Source of the DNA: an uncultured Agathobacter sp.
GTDB taxonomy: Bacteria > Bacillota > Clostridia > Lachnospirales > Lachnospiraceae
DNA length: 64,000 bases
Direction of reading: 5' to 3'
Assembly: GCA_934307695.1 (NCBI GenBank)
Contig: CAKRCS010000004.1
Location: forward strand, 124,001-188,000
The notes under the pieces are model-generated. The model was not told the origin of the DNA. It did not search any database and was given only the letters and a program-made list of their open reading frames with translations. The first letter of the stretch is position 1. Each line of letters begins with the position of its first letter. This document shows, piece after piece, positions 7,151-15,173 of the stretch. The position numbers and the translations under genes are program-made.

Positions 7151-8632
7151 TTAACCAAGTAAGGACAATACACCCTGATTTGACTGGTTCGCCTGAGCGA
7201 GCATAGACTGGCCGGCCTGAGCAAGAATGTTGTTCTTGCTGTACTCAACCATTGTCTCAGCCATATCAGTATCACGAATCTGAGATTCTGCTGATGTGGT
7301 GTTCTCAACTACGTTGTCCAAGTTGTTAATTGTATGCTCAAGTCTGTTCTGAACAGCACCGAGTGCGGATCTCTGAGCAGAAACCTTAGCAACAGCATCT
7401 GCGATTGCATCGATAGCGTAAGTAGCCTTAGCGCCGCTGCCATCAACGACATTAAGTCCCTTAACACCGAGTCCTGCGGAGCTCATGGTATCGATTGTGA
7501 AGGAGATCTTGTTGGTCTCGTCTGCGTCTGCACCTACATGAAGTCCTAACTGAAGTCCCTGATCAACCTTTACAGTTCCCTCATTGATAATGAAGGTAAC
7601 CTGAGTATTAGTCTGTGTCTTATCACCTGCTGCCATTGCATTCTTTGCATCAGCCTTTACTTCTAAGCCATCTTTTCCGATTGTCACGGTTTTGTCAGTT
7701 TCAACGGAAGCTTCGTGACCAGCATCGGCACCGATAGAGGATGCCTTGCGGAGCTCATCAGCAATAAGGCTGTATGCTTTCTTTGCAGAGATAACAGATG
7801 CATCATTGTCTCCAATACCATCTGCCTTGGTTTCAGTCATAGCAACCATTGTCTGTGTTCCGACAACAACCTTGTCACCGTCCTGGATCAATGCAGCAAT
7901 TTCCTTCTTGGTAAGTTTGTTTTCTGTCTTATCAACATCCTTATCTTCAGCTACCGTATACTCAGTACCATTAATAGTAATGATGCTACCGGCACCAATA
8001 TTTCCTCCAATATTGATATCAGATGCTGCACCTGTGATAGCATTGCGGATATCAGCGATTGTTGTACCAATAGTATATCCCTTAGATCCGATCGTGATTG
8101 ACTGGCCATACTTTAATGTATTCATCTTGAATACTGCTGTACCAGTTCCTACACCGGTAAGAGCTCCGCCAATACCTGCATCCTGAGCTGCAATCTTAAC
8201 GGTAGAGTTCTTGCCATTGCCCTTCAATAAGTAGGTCTCATTGAACTTGGTTGTCTCAGCAACACGGTCGATCTCAGTGGTAAGCTGATCGATCTCATCC
8301 TGGATGGACTGACGGTCAGATTCACTGTTAGTTCCGTTGGCTGCCTGAGTAGCAAGCTCGTTCATACGCTGTAACATAGAGTGTACTTCTGTTAAAGCAC
8401 CTTCAGCGGTCTGTACTGCAGAAATACCATCCTGAGCGTTGGTAGAAGCCTGATCCAAACCACGGATCTGCTTACGCATCTTCTCAGAAATTGAAAGTCC
8501 TGCTGCATCATCTGCTGCACGGTTGATCTTGTAACCAGAAGATAACTTCTCTGTTGCTTTAGACTGCTGTGTTGTTGTTACATTGAGCATTCTGTTGGCG
8601 TTCATCGCCTGCATGTTGTGTTGTACTACCAT
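7151..8632 (-). CDS. fliC: Flagellin (second copy, fla2)
   Basis: 493-residue flagellin. The start is the ATG at 8632 (MVVQHNMQAMNANRML), with AAGGAGG 8 bases upstream. The frame is open further upstream, but that part lies in the leader and partly in the promoter. N-terminal (1-140) and C-terminal (about 410-493) domains are almost identical to flagellin 1; the central domain diverges moderately and keeps the FKMNTLKYGQSITIGSKGY block. It ends LAQANQSNQGVLSLLG. Own SigD-like promoter and terminator make it monocistronic. The leader carries a close match to the CsrA consensus. The two proteins could be major and minor filament subunits. Confidence 0.97.
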   Translation of the reverse strand: MVVQHNMQAMNANRMLNVTTTQQSKATEKLSSGYKINRAADDAAGLSISEKMRKQIRGLDQASTNAQDGISAVQTAEGALTEVHSMLQRMNELATQAANGTNSESDRQSIQDEIDQLTTEIDRVAETTKFNETYLLKGNGKNSTVKIAAQDAGIGGALTGVGTGTAVFKMNTLKYGQSITIGSKGYTIGTTIADIRNAITGAASDINIGGNIGAGSIITINGTEYTVAEDKDVDKTENKLTKKEIAALIQDGDKVVVGTQTMVAMTETKADGIGDNDASVISAKKAYSLIADELRKASSIGADAGHEASVETDKTVTIGKDGLEVKADAKNAMAAGDKTQTNTQVTFIINEGTVKVDQGLQLGLHVGADADETNKISFTIDTMSSAGLGVKGLNVVDGSGAKATYAIDAIADAVAKVSAQRSALGAVQNRLEHTINNLDNVVENTTSAESQIRDTDMAETMVEYSKNNILAQAGQSMLAQANQSNQGVLSLLG

Positions 8633-8660
8633 AATATATTCCTCCTTGAATTTGTACGTC

Positions 8661-8672
8661 CGCATCCTTGCG
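8661..8672 (-). promoter_or_regulatory. CsrA-binding hairpin in fla2 leader
   Basis: Minus-strand CGCAAGGATGCG folds as a 4-bp stem presenting AGGA. CAAGGATG matches the core of the CsrA SELEX consensus (RUACARGGAUGU). It lies 14 bases upstream of AAGGAGG, so a CsrA dimer could bridge both, as at Bacillus hag. Further GGA motifs occur in the leader (for example ACAGGA near 8700). Confidence 0.65.
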
Positions 8673-8784
8673 AATCGTTTGGTAATAATGGTGGCAACTT
8701 CCTGTACTCCGGCCGTACGCTCCGTCCTACATTTCATTGCCTGTTCTAACAAGTAACGTTACTGCTTGTTTCTTGTTACTAGAT

Positions 8785-8811
8785 ATTTCGGATGCTTATC
8801 CGAAAAGTTTA
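8785..8811 (-). promoter_or_regulatory. SigD/FliA-type promoter of fla2
   Basis: Minus strand TAAA (8808-8811), 15-base spacer, TCCGAAAT (8785-8792). The -10 overlaps an 18-base perfect inverted repeat TTCGGATAAGCATCCGAA. Predicted start near 8778 gives a leader of about 145 nt. Confidence 0.7.
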
Positions 8812-8815
8812 TAGC

Positions 8816-8854
8816 AAAAAAGAGAAATTATTAAACTAGTGTCAAATTTCTCTT
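8816..8854 (-). terminator. Intrinsic terminator of the flaG-fliD-fliS-fliT operon
   Basis: Minus strand AGAGAAATT/AATTTCTCT stem with a 15-base loop followed by six T, 40 bases after the fliT-like stop and next to the fla2 promoter. Confidence 0.8.
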
Positions 8855-8893
8855 ATCACTACCAAATGTTGTGGTGTGCATCTATTGTCGAAA

Positions 8894-9370
8894 TTATTTC
8901 TTGTCATCCATAAACTGTGGATCGATTACAGAGGTTCTGCTCATGCTCTGATAATAGCTGCTGGTTGCCTTGGAATTTGTGCGAACCTGACGAGCCTGCC
9001 TCTTCACTCTTGCGAATTTGCTTGTCATCAGTTCTTTGTTGCGTGCTTCCTGCGTCTGGATCTGCACGCTCTTATCCGTTACAGCCCGGATATAATCCTG
9101 CATCTTGCGGATCTGATCCTTATATGTATCCTTGTTGATCCGAAGTTCTTCCCTAACGCGATCGTACAGCTTTTCAAACCCGCTGTCAAGCTGTTCCATC
9201 TGCTCGATGAGTGCGGATTTCTTCTCGACTGTCTCGTCAAAATCCTCAACCGGGCTGTCTGCAGATTCTAATACTGTTTTCTGCTGTTCATTTAACTGTA
9301 TGATCTGATCCAATACCCTGCTCTTTTTCTCAAGGCTCTGAAGCATGATCTGAATATACGTCTCCTGCAT
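8894..9370 (-). CDS. fliT: FliT/FlgN-like flagellar export chaperone
   Basis: 158 residues, almost entirely helical and charged (LQSLEKKSRVLDQIIQLNEQQ, then VEKKSALIEQMEQLDSGFEKL), the pattern of FlgN/FliT-type chaperones that escort late export substrates. No enzymatic motif is visible. It is the last gene of flaG-fliD-fliS, 8 bases after fliS, exactly where FliT lies in other flagellar operons; FliT binds FliD. The length (158) is larger than enteric FliT (about 120). The family call rests on context and coiled-coil character rather than on a diagnostic motif. A basic, Ser-rich tail (residues 115-150) may be disordered. Confidence 0.7.
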   Translation of the reverse strand: MQETYIQIMLQSLEKKSRVLDQIIQLNEQQKTVLESADSPVEDFDETVEKKSALIEQMEQLDSGFEKLYDRVREELRINKDTYKDQIRKMQDYIRAVTDKSVQIQTQEARNKELMTSKFARVKRQARQVRTNSKATSSYYQSMSRTSVIDPQFMDDKK

Positions 9371-9378
9371 AGCCGCTC

Positions 9379-9777
9379 CTATGATACCTGTGTCTTATTG
9401 CCGTTGGCATTCAACTGCATAACTTCTTTCCATGTATCACGCATCGTACGCAGATGCTTCAATACCTCTTCAAGGATTTCCTTATCCTTTTTCATATTGG
9501 CTTCATTCAATCTGCGCAACAGGTAGCGATAGACATTGTGGAAGTCCTTTGATACCTCGTAGCGGTCATCTAAGGTCGTATCAAATTCTACTATGATCCG
9601 CTCGGTCTTTCGAATATTATTGTGTGCCTTTTCGATGTCATTGCTCTCGATTCCTGCGATTGCAATGTTTGCAAACTTGATTGCGCCATCGTAAAGCATC
9701 AGCGTAAGCTCTGCCGGTGACGCCGTCAGGATCTTACTGTTATTGTATGCAGCAAATGCCCTATTCTGCTGTACCAT
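9379..9777 (-). CDS. fliS: Flagellin export chaperone FliS
   Basis: 132 residues, the usual FliS length. Signature parts: YNNSKILTASPAELTLMLYDGAIKF at the N-terminus, then YRYLLRRLNEANMKKD and a Trp-containing last helix (MRDTWKEVMQ). FliS binds the flagellin C-terminus and prevents premature polymerisation; in Firmicutes it also takes part in flagellin homeostasis with FliW and CsrA. AGGAGG precedes ATG. It lies between fliD (62-base gap holding a perfect hairpin) and the fliT-like gene. Confidence 0.95.
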   Translation of the reverse strand: MVQQNRAFAAYNNSKILTASPAELTLMLYDGAIKFANIAIAGIESNDIEKAHNNIRKTERIIVEFDTTLDDRYEVSKDFHNVYRYLLRRLNEANMKKDKEILEEVLKHLRTMRDTWKEVMQLNANGNKTQVS

Positions 9778-9808
9778 AGTCTTCCTCCTGTCCTTATCTT
9801 GAAGACGT

Positions 9809-9831
9809 GCAGCTGCCTTTTAAGCAGCTGC
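9809..9831 (-). promoter_or_regulatory. Intercistronic hairpin between fliD and fliS
   Basis: GCAGCTGC repeated as a perfect 8-bp inverted repeat with a 7-base loop. No T-run follows on the minus strand, so it is not a standard terminator. It could protect the 3' end of processed mRNA or tune fliS translation. Confidence 0.5.
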
Positions 9832-9839
9832 AAAAATTT

Positions 9840-12143
9840 TTATGAGCTTGATCCGAATAAACCGGAAAGTGAGCTGGTCTGTGACTGCAATTTCGCCATC
9901 GCAGATTCCATCTTGGAGAACTTACTATAATAGTAATCTTCCTTCTCCGTAAGCTTGTCCTGCCATGTACTGATCGTCTTGCTGTACTCAGAGTACTGGG
10001 AGTTCATTTCCTTGTCGTTGTAGATCGTGTAGGCAGAGCTTAAGGATGTTGACTTCATCCGATCTCCAAGTGCTGTATACATGTCTCCGGTTATCTTTTT
10101 CAAAAGTTCGATTACCGTATCCGGCTTCTCTTTGATTGCCTTCATGAGCTTGTCTTCCTTACCGGAAGTATTCTCATCATCTGCATCACCGTCAATGTGA
10201 TATGCATACTGCTCATTCTTCGCTGCATTGAGGTAACCCAGTGTGGAAATTCCAAATAAGGAGAGATTGCATTTGGTTCCGTTTATCTCATAGGTACTGC
10301 TCATTGCGTTCATCATTGCCATCATTACGCCGTTGAGAGTAGAATCGTTGCGAAGCAGGGAATCCTTGATCTTTGTCTCCCACTTCTCGATTTCCGTATC
10401 GGACATTGCATCCTTCTCTTCATCTGTCAGCGGATCGTATCCATAAGAAGAATCTGCATTGTACAGCTTGTTCATCTCGTTGATCAGATTATTGTATTCG
10501 GTAATGAAATCCTTGATCTTATCGTAAATCGCCTGTGTATCGGTATCCGTTGAGATCGTTATCTCATCTGTGGTTGTAGCCAATGCCTTAATGTTTAATC
10601 CATTGATGGAAAAATCGTTTGTAGCGCTCGTATATTCCACACCGTTTAATTCGATGGAGGCATCCACTCCATGAATCATTGTCGGATTGTGTGAGCTGTC
10701 AATCTCCTGATAAGATGCGGTGCTACCGCCCTCCGCAGTAAGAGAAGCCTTCTGGTCATAGGTATCGGCAACTATGGTTCCGGATTCCTCATAGGTAGCG
10801 ATCGGATTATCCAGATCGCCTGCCCTATATACCTTTCCATCACGGATCTCAAATCCATCGATTTTGTAGGTAACCGGGATGTTGCCATTTCCATCATCTG
10901 ATCCTGTCTCAATACGCAGTGCACCGTTTGTCTTTAATGCATTTACGAATGCATTCTGTGCATCTGCCTGCGCCTGTGATGCAGGTGCATTAAAATGAAA
11001 TTCCACATTTAATCCGGTATTCTCTGCTGCTATCTTTACATTGCTCGATGCAATTCCTGTCTCCACAAAGGAAGCTTTTCTTCCACCGTCTTTTGTGATC
11101 ACATCGTCTACGCCGGAGTATTCTTTCAGCTTTGCCGAGTCCGTTTTTTCCTGATACTCTGCAATCGGATTTGCCCGGTTCGTATCCGTGCTCAAATAGA
11201 TTTTTCCATTTTCAAAAACATAATCACTGCCAGCAGAATAGGTTGCAGATATTGAACCATCACTATTCGCAGTTGTTATAACCTGGTAAGAGCCATCTTC
11301 CTTTAATTTCTCAAGGAGCTTGTTCTGAAGTTCTGCTTCTTCCTTTGAGGTAGGTGTTTTGAAACTGATCTGTAAATTGGAGCCTGTTTTCTCAGACGCC
11401 AGTGTCATGTCTGATGCTCCCACAGAATTATATACCTTTGAGGCATATGAGCTTGATGCCAGACCAAGCGCATACAATGCACTATAAGAGTCCTTGTTAT
11501 ACTGTGCCACCTCGCTGCCATCATACATATCGGCAAAAGGTTCGATCGTGAAATCGCCCGCAGTACCGGATTTGTTTGCGTTCAGATACAGGCGTCCCTG
11601 ATTCTCATCGAAGTTCACATTAACTCCGGCTTCCTTGAAGCCTGCAATAACATCAGTTATTGTAGAACTCTTGCCCACCGTAATGTAGCTTATCTCTCCA
11701 TTTCCCTTTTTTACCTGAAAGGTCGTTGTCTTTCCGGTATATCCAAGTTCGCTCAAAGTCGTCTTGGTATCGATTGGATCCTTTGATGTCTTATCTGCCT
11801 TCTGGAGCTTGCCGCCTGTCATGTATGCCGACTGCGCGGTGCTGTTTATTTTCAGCTTCTGGGTACCATTAACTGCTGATCCCGATGCGGTAACACTCGC
11901 CTTGGTTGCATCGGAAACAGTTGCCTTTTTCGTGGAATACGCACTTGAAAAACGCAGATTGGAAACATTCGTATAAAGACTATACACCTTCGTGTTCAGG
12001 CTCTTCCACGCATCCTGTGTCCAGGAAAGCTTCGTCTGTGCCTTGGTATATTTCTCAGTCTTTGTATTGTACGCGGACACAAGTGCGGAAATGATCGATT
12101 CTGTATCTAATCCGGAATTAAGTCCGGTCACTCTCATTGCCAT
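9840..12143 (-). CDS. fliD: Flagellar filament cap protein FliD (HAP2)
   Basis: 767 residues, much longer than Bacillus or E. coli FliD (about 470-500), mainly through an expanded central region. The N-terminal FliD_N domain begins MAMRVTGLNSGLDTESII; the C-terminal FliD_C domain (about 490-760) includes FSINGLNIKA and a final coiled coil with SAMAKLQSQTSSLSGLFG. FliD caps the growing filament and folds flagellin. AAGGAGAG precedes ATG. It is 13 bases after flaG in the flaG-fliD-fliS-fliT operon. The inserted central domains probably form extra surface lobes on the cap. Confidence 0.95.
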   Translation of the reverse strand: MAMRVTGLNSGLDTESIISALVSAYNTKTEKYTKAQTKLSWTQDAWKSLNTKVYSLYTNVSNLRFSSAYSTKKATVSDATKASVTASGSAVNGTQKLKINSTAQSAYMTGGKLQKADKTSKDPIDTKTTLSELGYTGKTTTFQVKKGNGEISYITVGKSSTITDVIAGFKEAGVNVNFDENQGRLYLNANKSGTAGDFTIEPFADMYDGSEVAQYNKDSYSALYALGLASSSYASKVYNSVGASDMTLASEKTGSNLQISFKTPTSKEEAELQNKLLEKLKEDGSYQVITTANSDGSISATYSAGSDYVFENGKIYLSTDTNRANPIAEYQEKTDSAKLKEYSGVDDVITKDGGRKASFVETGIASSNVKIAAENTGLNVEFHFNAPASQAQADAQNAFVNALKTNGALRIETGSDDGNGNIPVTYKIDGFEIRDGKVYRAGDLDNPIATYEESGTIVADTYDQKASLTAEGGSTASYQEIDSSHNPTMIHGVDASIELNGVEYTSATNDFSINGLNIKALATTTDEITISTDTDTQAIYDKIKDFITEYNNLINEMNKLYNADSSYGYDPLTDEEKDAMSDTEIEKWETKIKDSLLRNDSTLNGVMMAMMNAMSSTYEINGTKCNLSLFGISTLGYLNAAKNEQYAYHIDGDADDENTSGKEDKLMKAIKEKPDTVIELLKKITGDMYTALGDRMKSTSLSSAYTIYNDKEMNSQYSEYSKTISTWQDKLTEKEDYYYSKFSKMESAMAKLQSQTSSLSGLFGSSS

Positions 12144-12156
12144 AGCCGTGCTCTCC

Positions 12157-12576
12157 TTATCTCTTTTCGTCTACTAAAATGCCTGCCATCTCCCAGACCT
12201 TTGCGATCATGTCCAGTGTCTTTTCCGGTGGCAGCTCCTTGATGACTTCCTTCGTATCCCTGTCAACCAGCTTGATGGTCACGCGGTTCGTTCCTTCGTG
12301 GATTCCGAAGATTGCCTCGGAATTGTTGGCTTTCTTGTTGATCTCCTCGACCGCTTTCTTAAGCTGATCCTTTTTCTTTGCTGCCGCATCCTGGGAACCG
12401 CCCTCGCGGTCTCCGGTTGATTTGGTATCGATGGAGACCGTATTCTGTGCGATCTTCTCGGATACCTGAAGCTGTTCCGCAGCTTCAACCTTAGGTCTTA
12501 CCTCTGTTCTTGTCTCGGCAGTCGACGTACTTCCCTGATAGGTCATTCCTGCTCCTGTAATTGCTTCAATTGCCAT
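12157..12576 (-). CDS. flaG: Flagellar protein FlaG
   Basis: 139 residues starting at MAIEAITGAGM (ATG at 12576, GGAGG 8 bases upstream). The C-terminal half (about 65-139) has the FlaG domain: AVEEINKKANNSEAIFGIHE, then VTIKLVDRDTKEVIKELPPEK and MIAKVWEMAGI. The N-terminal half is a linker rich in Gln, Glu and Ser. FlaG influences filament length and accompanies FliD in many flagellated Firmicutes. The frame stays open back to 12651, but that part lies inside the SigD promoter and cannot be translated from it. Confidence 0.9.
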   Translation of the reverse strand: MAIEAITGAGMTYQGSTSTAETRTEVRPKVEAAEQLQVSEKIAQNTVSIDTKSTGDREGGSQDAAAKKKDQLKKAVEEINKKANNSEAIFGIHEGTNRVTIKLVDRDTKEVIKELPPEKTLDMIAKVWEMAGILVDEKR

Positions 12577-12641
12577 AATTAACACCTCCGTGTGAAAATT
12601 GCTGCATCTGCATTTGGCATTTGCCGTTTCTTCTAATACCT

Positions 12642-12669
12642 TTATCGGCACCAGGGCAGAAAAAGTTTA
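12642..12669 (-). promoter_or_regulatory. SigD/FliA-type promoter of flaG-fliD-fliS-fliT
   Basis: Minus strand TAAA (12666-12669), 16-base spacer, perfect -10 GCCGATAA (12642-12649). Predicted start near 12635, about 60 bases before flaG. Confidence 0.85.
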
Positions 12670-12767
12670 CAATTTTCACAATAAAATATTATTAAGGTGG
12701 GACAGGAACCAACCACTGCTGCTTTTTCCCTTGGGCAGCAATCCCAATGTCTCATCCTCAGGATCCG

Positions 12768-12983
12768 TTACATAAAATCTTTGAGCATATCCAGACTGTC
12801 TACGCTGATCGCAGCCTCATTCTCCTTCTGGATCTGCAGATATACTTCCTTGCGGTAGATCGGGACATCCTTCGGTGCTGAGATGCCGATCTTGATCTGG
12901 TCACCGCGGATTTCAAGAATGGTAACCTCGATATTGTTGTTGATGACGAGTGCTTCGCCCTTTTTTCTTGTCAATGCCAACAT
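12768..12983 (-). CDS. csrA: Carbon storage/translational regulator CsrA
   Basis: 71 residues, typical CsrA length. It begins MLALTRKKGEALVI and contains IRGDQIKIGISAPKDVPIYR with Arg44, the key RNA-contact residue; the extended C-terminal helix (about 50-71) is the FliW-binding part in Bacillus. CsrA dimers block ribosome binding at GGA hairpins, classically on flagellin mRNA. It starts 2 bases after the fliW stop, so both are coupled. Candidate target hairpins are visible in both flagellin leaders. The last gene of the flgL-fliW-csrA unit; no clear terminator is seen between 12670 and 12767. Confidence 0.96.
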   Translation of the reverse strand: MLALTRKKGEALVINNNIEVTILEIRGDQIKIGISAPKDVPIYRKEVYLQIQKENEAAISVDSLDMLKDFM

Positions 12984-12985
12984 CT

Positions 12986-13444
12986 CTATTCACCCGCCTT
13001 TTCTGCCTTTAAGATTTCGTATACTTTGTATTTTACCGGGTAATCATCCTCAACAATAAGCTGAACGCCCTTTAAGGTATCCATGTTGATCACGATCGGC
13101 GCCTTTAAGTTGACGGAGAAGTCCTCCACCTTGCGCGGCACGGTAACGGTTACCAGGACATAGGTATTCTCTGTGTTCATCTCACCGAGCGGTGCAACGA
13201 TCTCTGCGTTTACGTTCGGGGTATAGTCTTCCCTGATGCTGTGCGGATCCATAACCGGGAATGCGATATCCGCATCATCCATGCTCTGAAGCCACATGAT
13301 CCTTGCTTTTCTCTGTTTCTTTTCCTCATCAAAAATGAGTGAAAAGTGGGTAAGCTCCGGGAATCCGATCATTCCCTTTTCGAGCGTGATGATCTTGTCA
13401 TCTGCGATGTCAATTTCACCAAATAATCTTGTTTTTGCCTTCAT
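12986..13444 (-). CDS. fliW: Flagellar assembly factor FliW (CsrA antagonist)
   Basis: 152 residues. FliW signature blocks are seen: TRLFGEIDI, ITLEKGMIGFPELTHFSLI and later NTENTYVLVTVTVP with NLKAPIVIN. FliW binds free flagellin and CsrA alternately, so flagellin build-up frees CsrA to repress flagellin translation. I choose the second ATG (13444): AAGGAG lies 7 bases before it but touches the first ATG (13450). It sits between flgL and csrA, the classical order in Firmicutes. Confidence 0.95.
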   Translation of the reverse strand: MKAKTRLFGEIDIADDKIITLEKGMIGFPELTHFSLIFDEEKKQRKARIMWLQSMDDADIAFPVMDPHSIREDYTPNVNAEIVAPLGEMNTENTYVLVTVTVPRKVEDFSVNLKAPIVINMDTLKGVQLIVEDDYPVKYKVYEILKAEKAGE

Positions 13445-13477
13445 GGTCATTCTCCTTTCGTCTCCGACGATATTGTT

Positions 13478-15046
13478 TTAGATATAGTCAAGCAGGGAGG
13501 TCTGGTTGATCTTGCCTGCTGCTGTAAGGCTTGCCTGATATGCATAATAGGATGCATAGTAGTCGATGATGATATCCGAAATATCGCGGTCCTCATTCTG
13601 GGATTTCAGCTCGGTCACGGTGGTGGTCTGGTTCTCCACGCGCGTCTGTGTCATGGTCAGACGCACTTCGGTGCTTCCGACATTCGCGATTCCGATGTTG
13701 ACCGTATCGAGGTATCCGTTGAAATTGCCGATGTACTGCTCGTAAGTCTTCTGGATATTGTCATCCGCATAATCCGCTTCCTTCTGTGCTGCATCGAGAT
13801 AGGTCTGCAGCTTTGCGGTGAGTTTCTCGTCCCCCACATACTTGGACTGTGTCATCATTTCCTTGAGATCATCGACCTTTGTGTGGGCGTTGATGGACTT
13901 CTGGACGATATCGATCAGCTCATTGATATCGCGCAGGATGTTCATGTCAAAAATATCGCTTGCCTGTGTATTTACCACCAGTGAGGTGGCATTGCTGATC
14001 TCGTATGAGATCTCCTGATTCTCCTTGGTGTAGGTGACCGGCTTTGCAGGATCACTCTGATCCACGCAGTCGTAGTAATACTCCGGGCGAAGCTCACCCT
14101 TCTCAAATCCGGTCTTGTTGTAGGTTACCTGGATATCTGCCTTGTTGCTGATCAAAGAATTGGTAAGGTCATCGTTTAAGATAAGTTCTCCGGTGTCCTT
14201 AATGTATATAATCTGGTTGCTCTCGATCGTCTTCTTGTCATATCCTGCCGCCTGTGAAGCTGCCAGCCATTCTTCCTCGTTCTGGTATTCTACAATATTG
14301 GCGGTTGTTGCAGTAACATTTCCATTTGCGTCGGTGGTGTTGTAGGTATAGTCTGTCAGATTGCCGTTTACCGCGACGCCCGCTGCATCCGTGAAGGTGT
14401 AGGTCAGGTTATCGAGTGTGTCTGTCCCGTCGTATGCAAGGCGGATGCGCTTAGCGTAAGTGTAATCAACGTTGGTATCGCAGTCGGCTGTGTTTGCATC
14501 CACGTCTGCCGGAACCTTGACATCTCCGGTCACATAGCGGTGTTCCTTGATGTCCTCATAGCTGAAATTCTGGTCGATCTTGTAAGAGGTGCTGCTCTCG
14601 TCCTTGTCAAAGGTCAGGTTCTCTGTTGTGCGGTATCCGGTAAAAATGGTACGTCCGGTGTAATCCGAGTTGCCTTCTGCATAGATCTGGTCAGCAAGCT
14701 CCTGCAGATTCTTTAAGATCGTCTTGCGGTCGTCTGCATTTAAGGTATCGGTTGAGCCGTTGACGCACTGGGTACGCACATCCGTAAGAAGATCCTTCAT
14801 GTTCTTGAGTGCCGTCTGTGTGACGTCCAGCCAGGATGTTGCGTCCTCGATGTTGCTCTTGTACTGTTCAAGGTGGCTCAGACTCGTAGAAAGGCGCAAT
14901 GACCGGATGGCAATGACCGGATTCTCAGATGCTTTTGAGATCTTCTTCTGGGTGGTCATCTGTGTATTGTATTTATCCACATAGGTCTTGTTGAGATTGA
15001 TATTGGATTTGGTATTTCTGGTAATCATTGTGTTGGTGATTCTCAT
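13478..15046 (-). CDS. flgL: Flagellar hook-associated protein FlgL (HAP3)
   Basis: 522 residues, larger than the roughly 300 of enteric or Bacillus FlgL because of a long central insertion. The N-terminus MRITNTMITRNTKSNINLNK and the following TTQKKISKASENPVIAIRSLRL are the flagellin-like D0/D1 segments. The C-terminal helices include VENQTTTVTELKSQNEDRDISD and end NQTSLLDYI. FlgL joins the hook junction to the filament. AGGAGG precedes ATG. It has its own SigD-like promoter (15138-15164) and leads the flgL-fliW-csrA unit, though read-through from flgK is possible. Confidence 0.93.
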   Translation of the reverse strand: MRITNTMITRNTKSNINLNKTYVDKYNTQMTTQKKISKASENPVIAIRSLRLSTSLSHLEQYKSNIEDATSWLDVTQTALKNMKDLLTDVRTQCVNGSTDTLNADDRKTILKNLQELADQIYAEGNSDYTGRTIFTGYRTTENLTFDKDESSTSYKIDQNFSYEDIKEHRYVTGDVKVPADVDANTADCDTNVDYTYAKRIRLAYDGTDTLDNLTYTFTDAAGVAVNGNLTDYTYNTTDANGNVTATTANIVEYQNEEEWLAASQAAGYDKKTIESNQIIYIKDTGELILNDDLTNSLISNKADIQVTYNKTGFEKGELRPEYYYDCVDQSDPAKPVTYTKENQEISYEISNATSLVVNTQASDIFDMNILRDINELIDIVQKSINAHTKVDDLKEMMTQSKYVGDEKLTAKLQTYLDAAQKEADYADDNIQKTYEQYIGNFNGYLDTVNIGIANVGSTEVRLTMTQTRVENQTTTVTELKSQNEDRDISDIIIDYYASYYAYQASLTAAGKINQTSLLDYI

Positions 15047-15137
15047 TGTAACCTCCTGATCTTCACCACATCCCTGTCGTACTTAAAGCTCCGTCCGTGG
15101 AGCAGATTTGCTTATATTGCTGTTGCCTGTACTTTTT

Positions 15138-15164
15138 ATATCGGCACCTTGTGACAAAAACTTA
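15138..15164 (-). promoter_or_regulatory. SigD/FliA-type promoter of flgL-fliW-csrA
   Basis: Minus strand TAAG (15161-15164), 15-base spacer, GCCGATAT (15138-15145), placed in the 127-base gap between flgK' and flgL. It would let FliW and CsrA be made with the late genes. Confidence 0.85.
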
Positions 15165-15173
15165 GAGGTAAAA

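Noticed and set aside
8633..8752. N-terminal extension of flagellin 2 by 40 codons
   Set aside because: It lies within the leader downstream of the SigD promoter; the conserved flagellin start with AAGGAGG is at 8632.
12577..12651. N-terminal extension of FlaG by 25 codons
   Set aside because: It overlaps the SigD -10 box; the ATG at 12576 has GGAGG and begins a conserved FlaG-like sequence.
12670..12767. Terminator after csrA
   Set aside because: GCTGC/GCAGC can pair, but the loop is large and no T-run follows; read-through into flaG remains possible.
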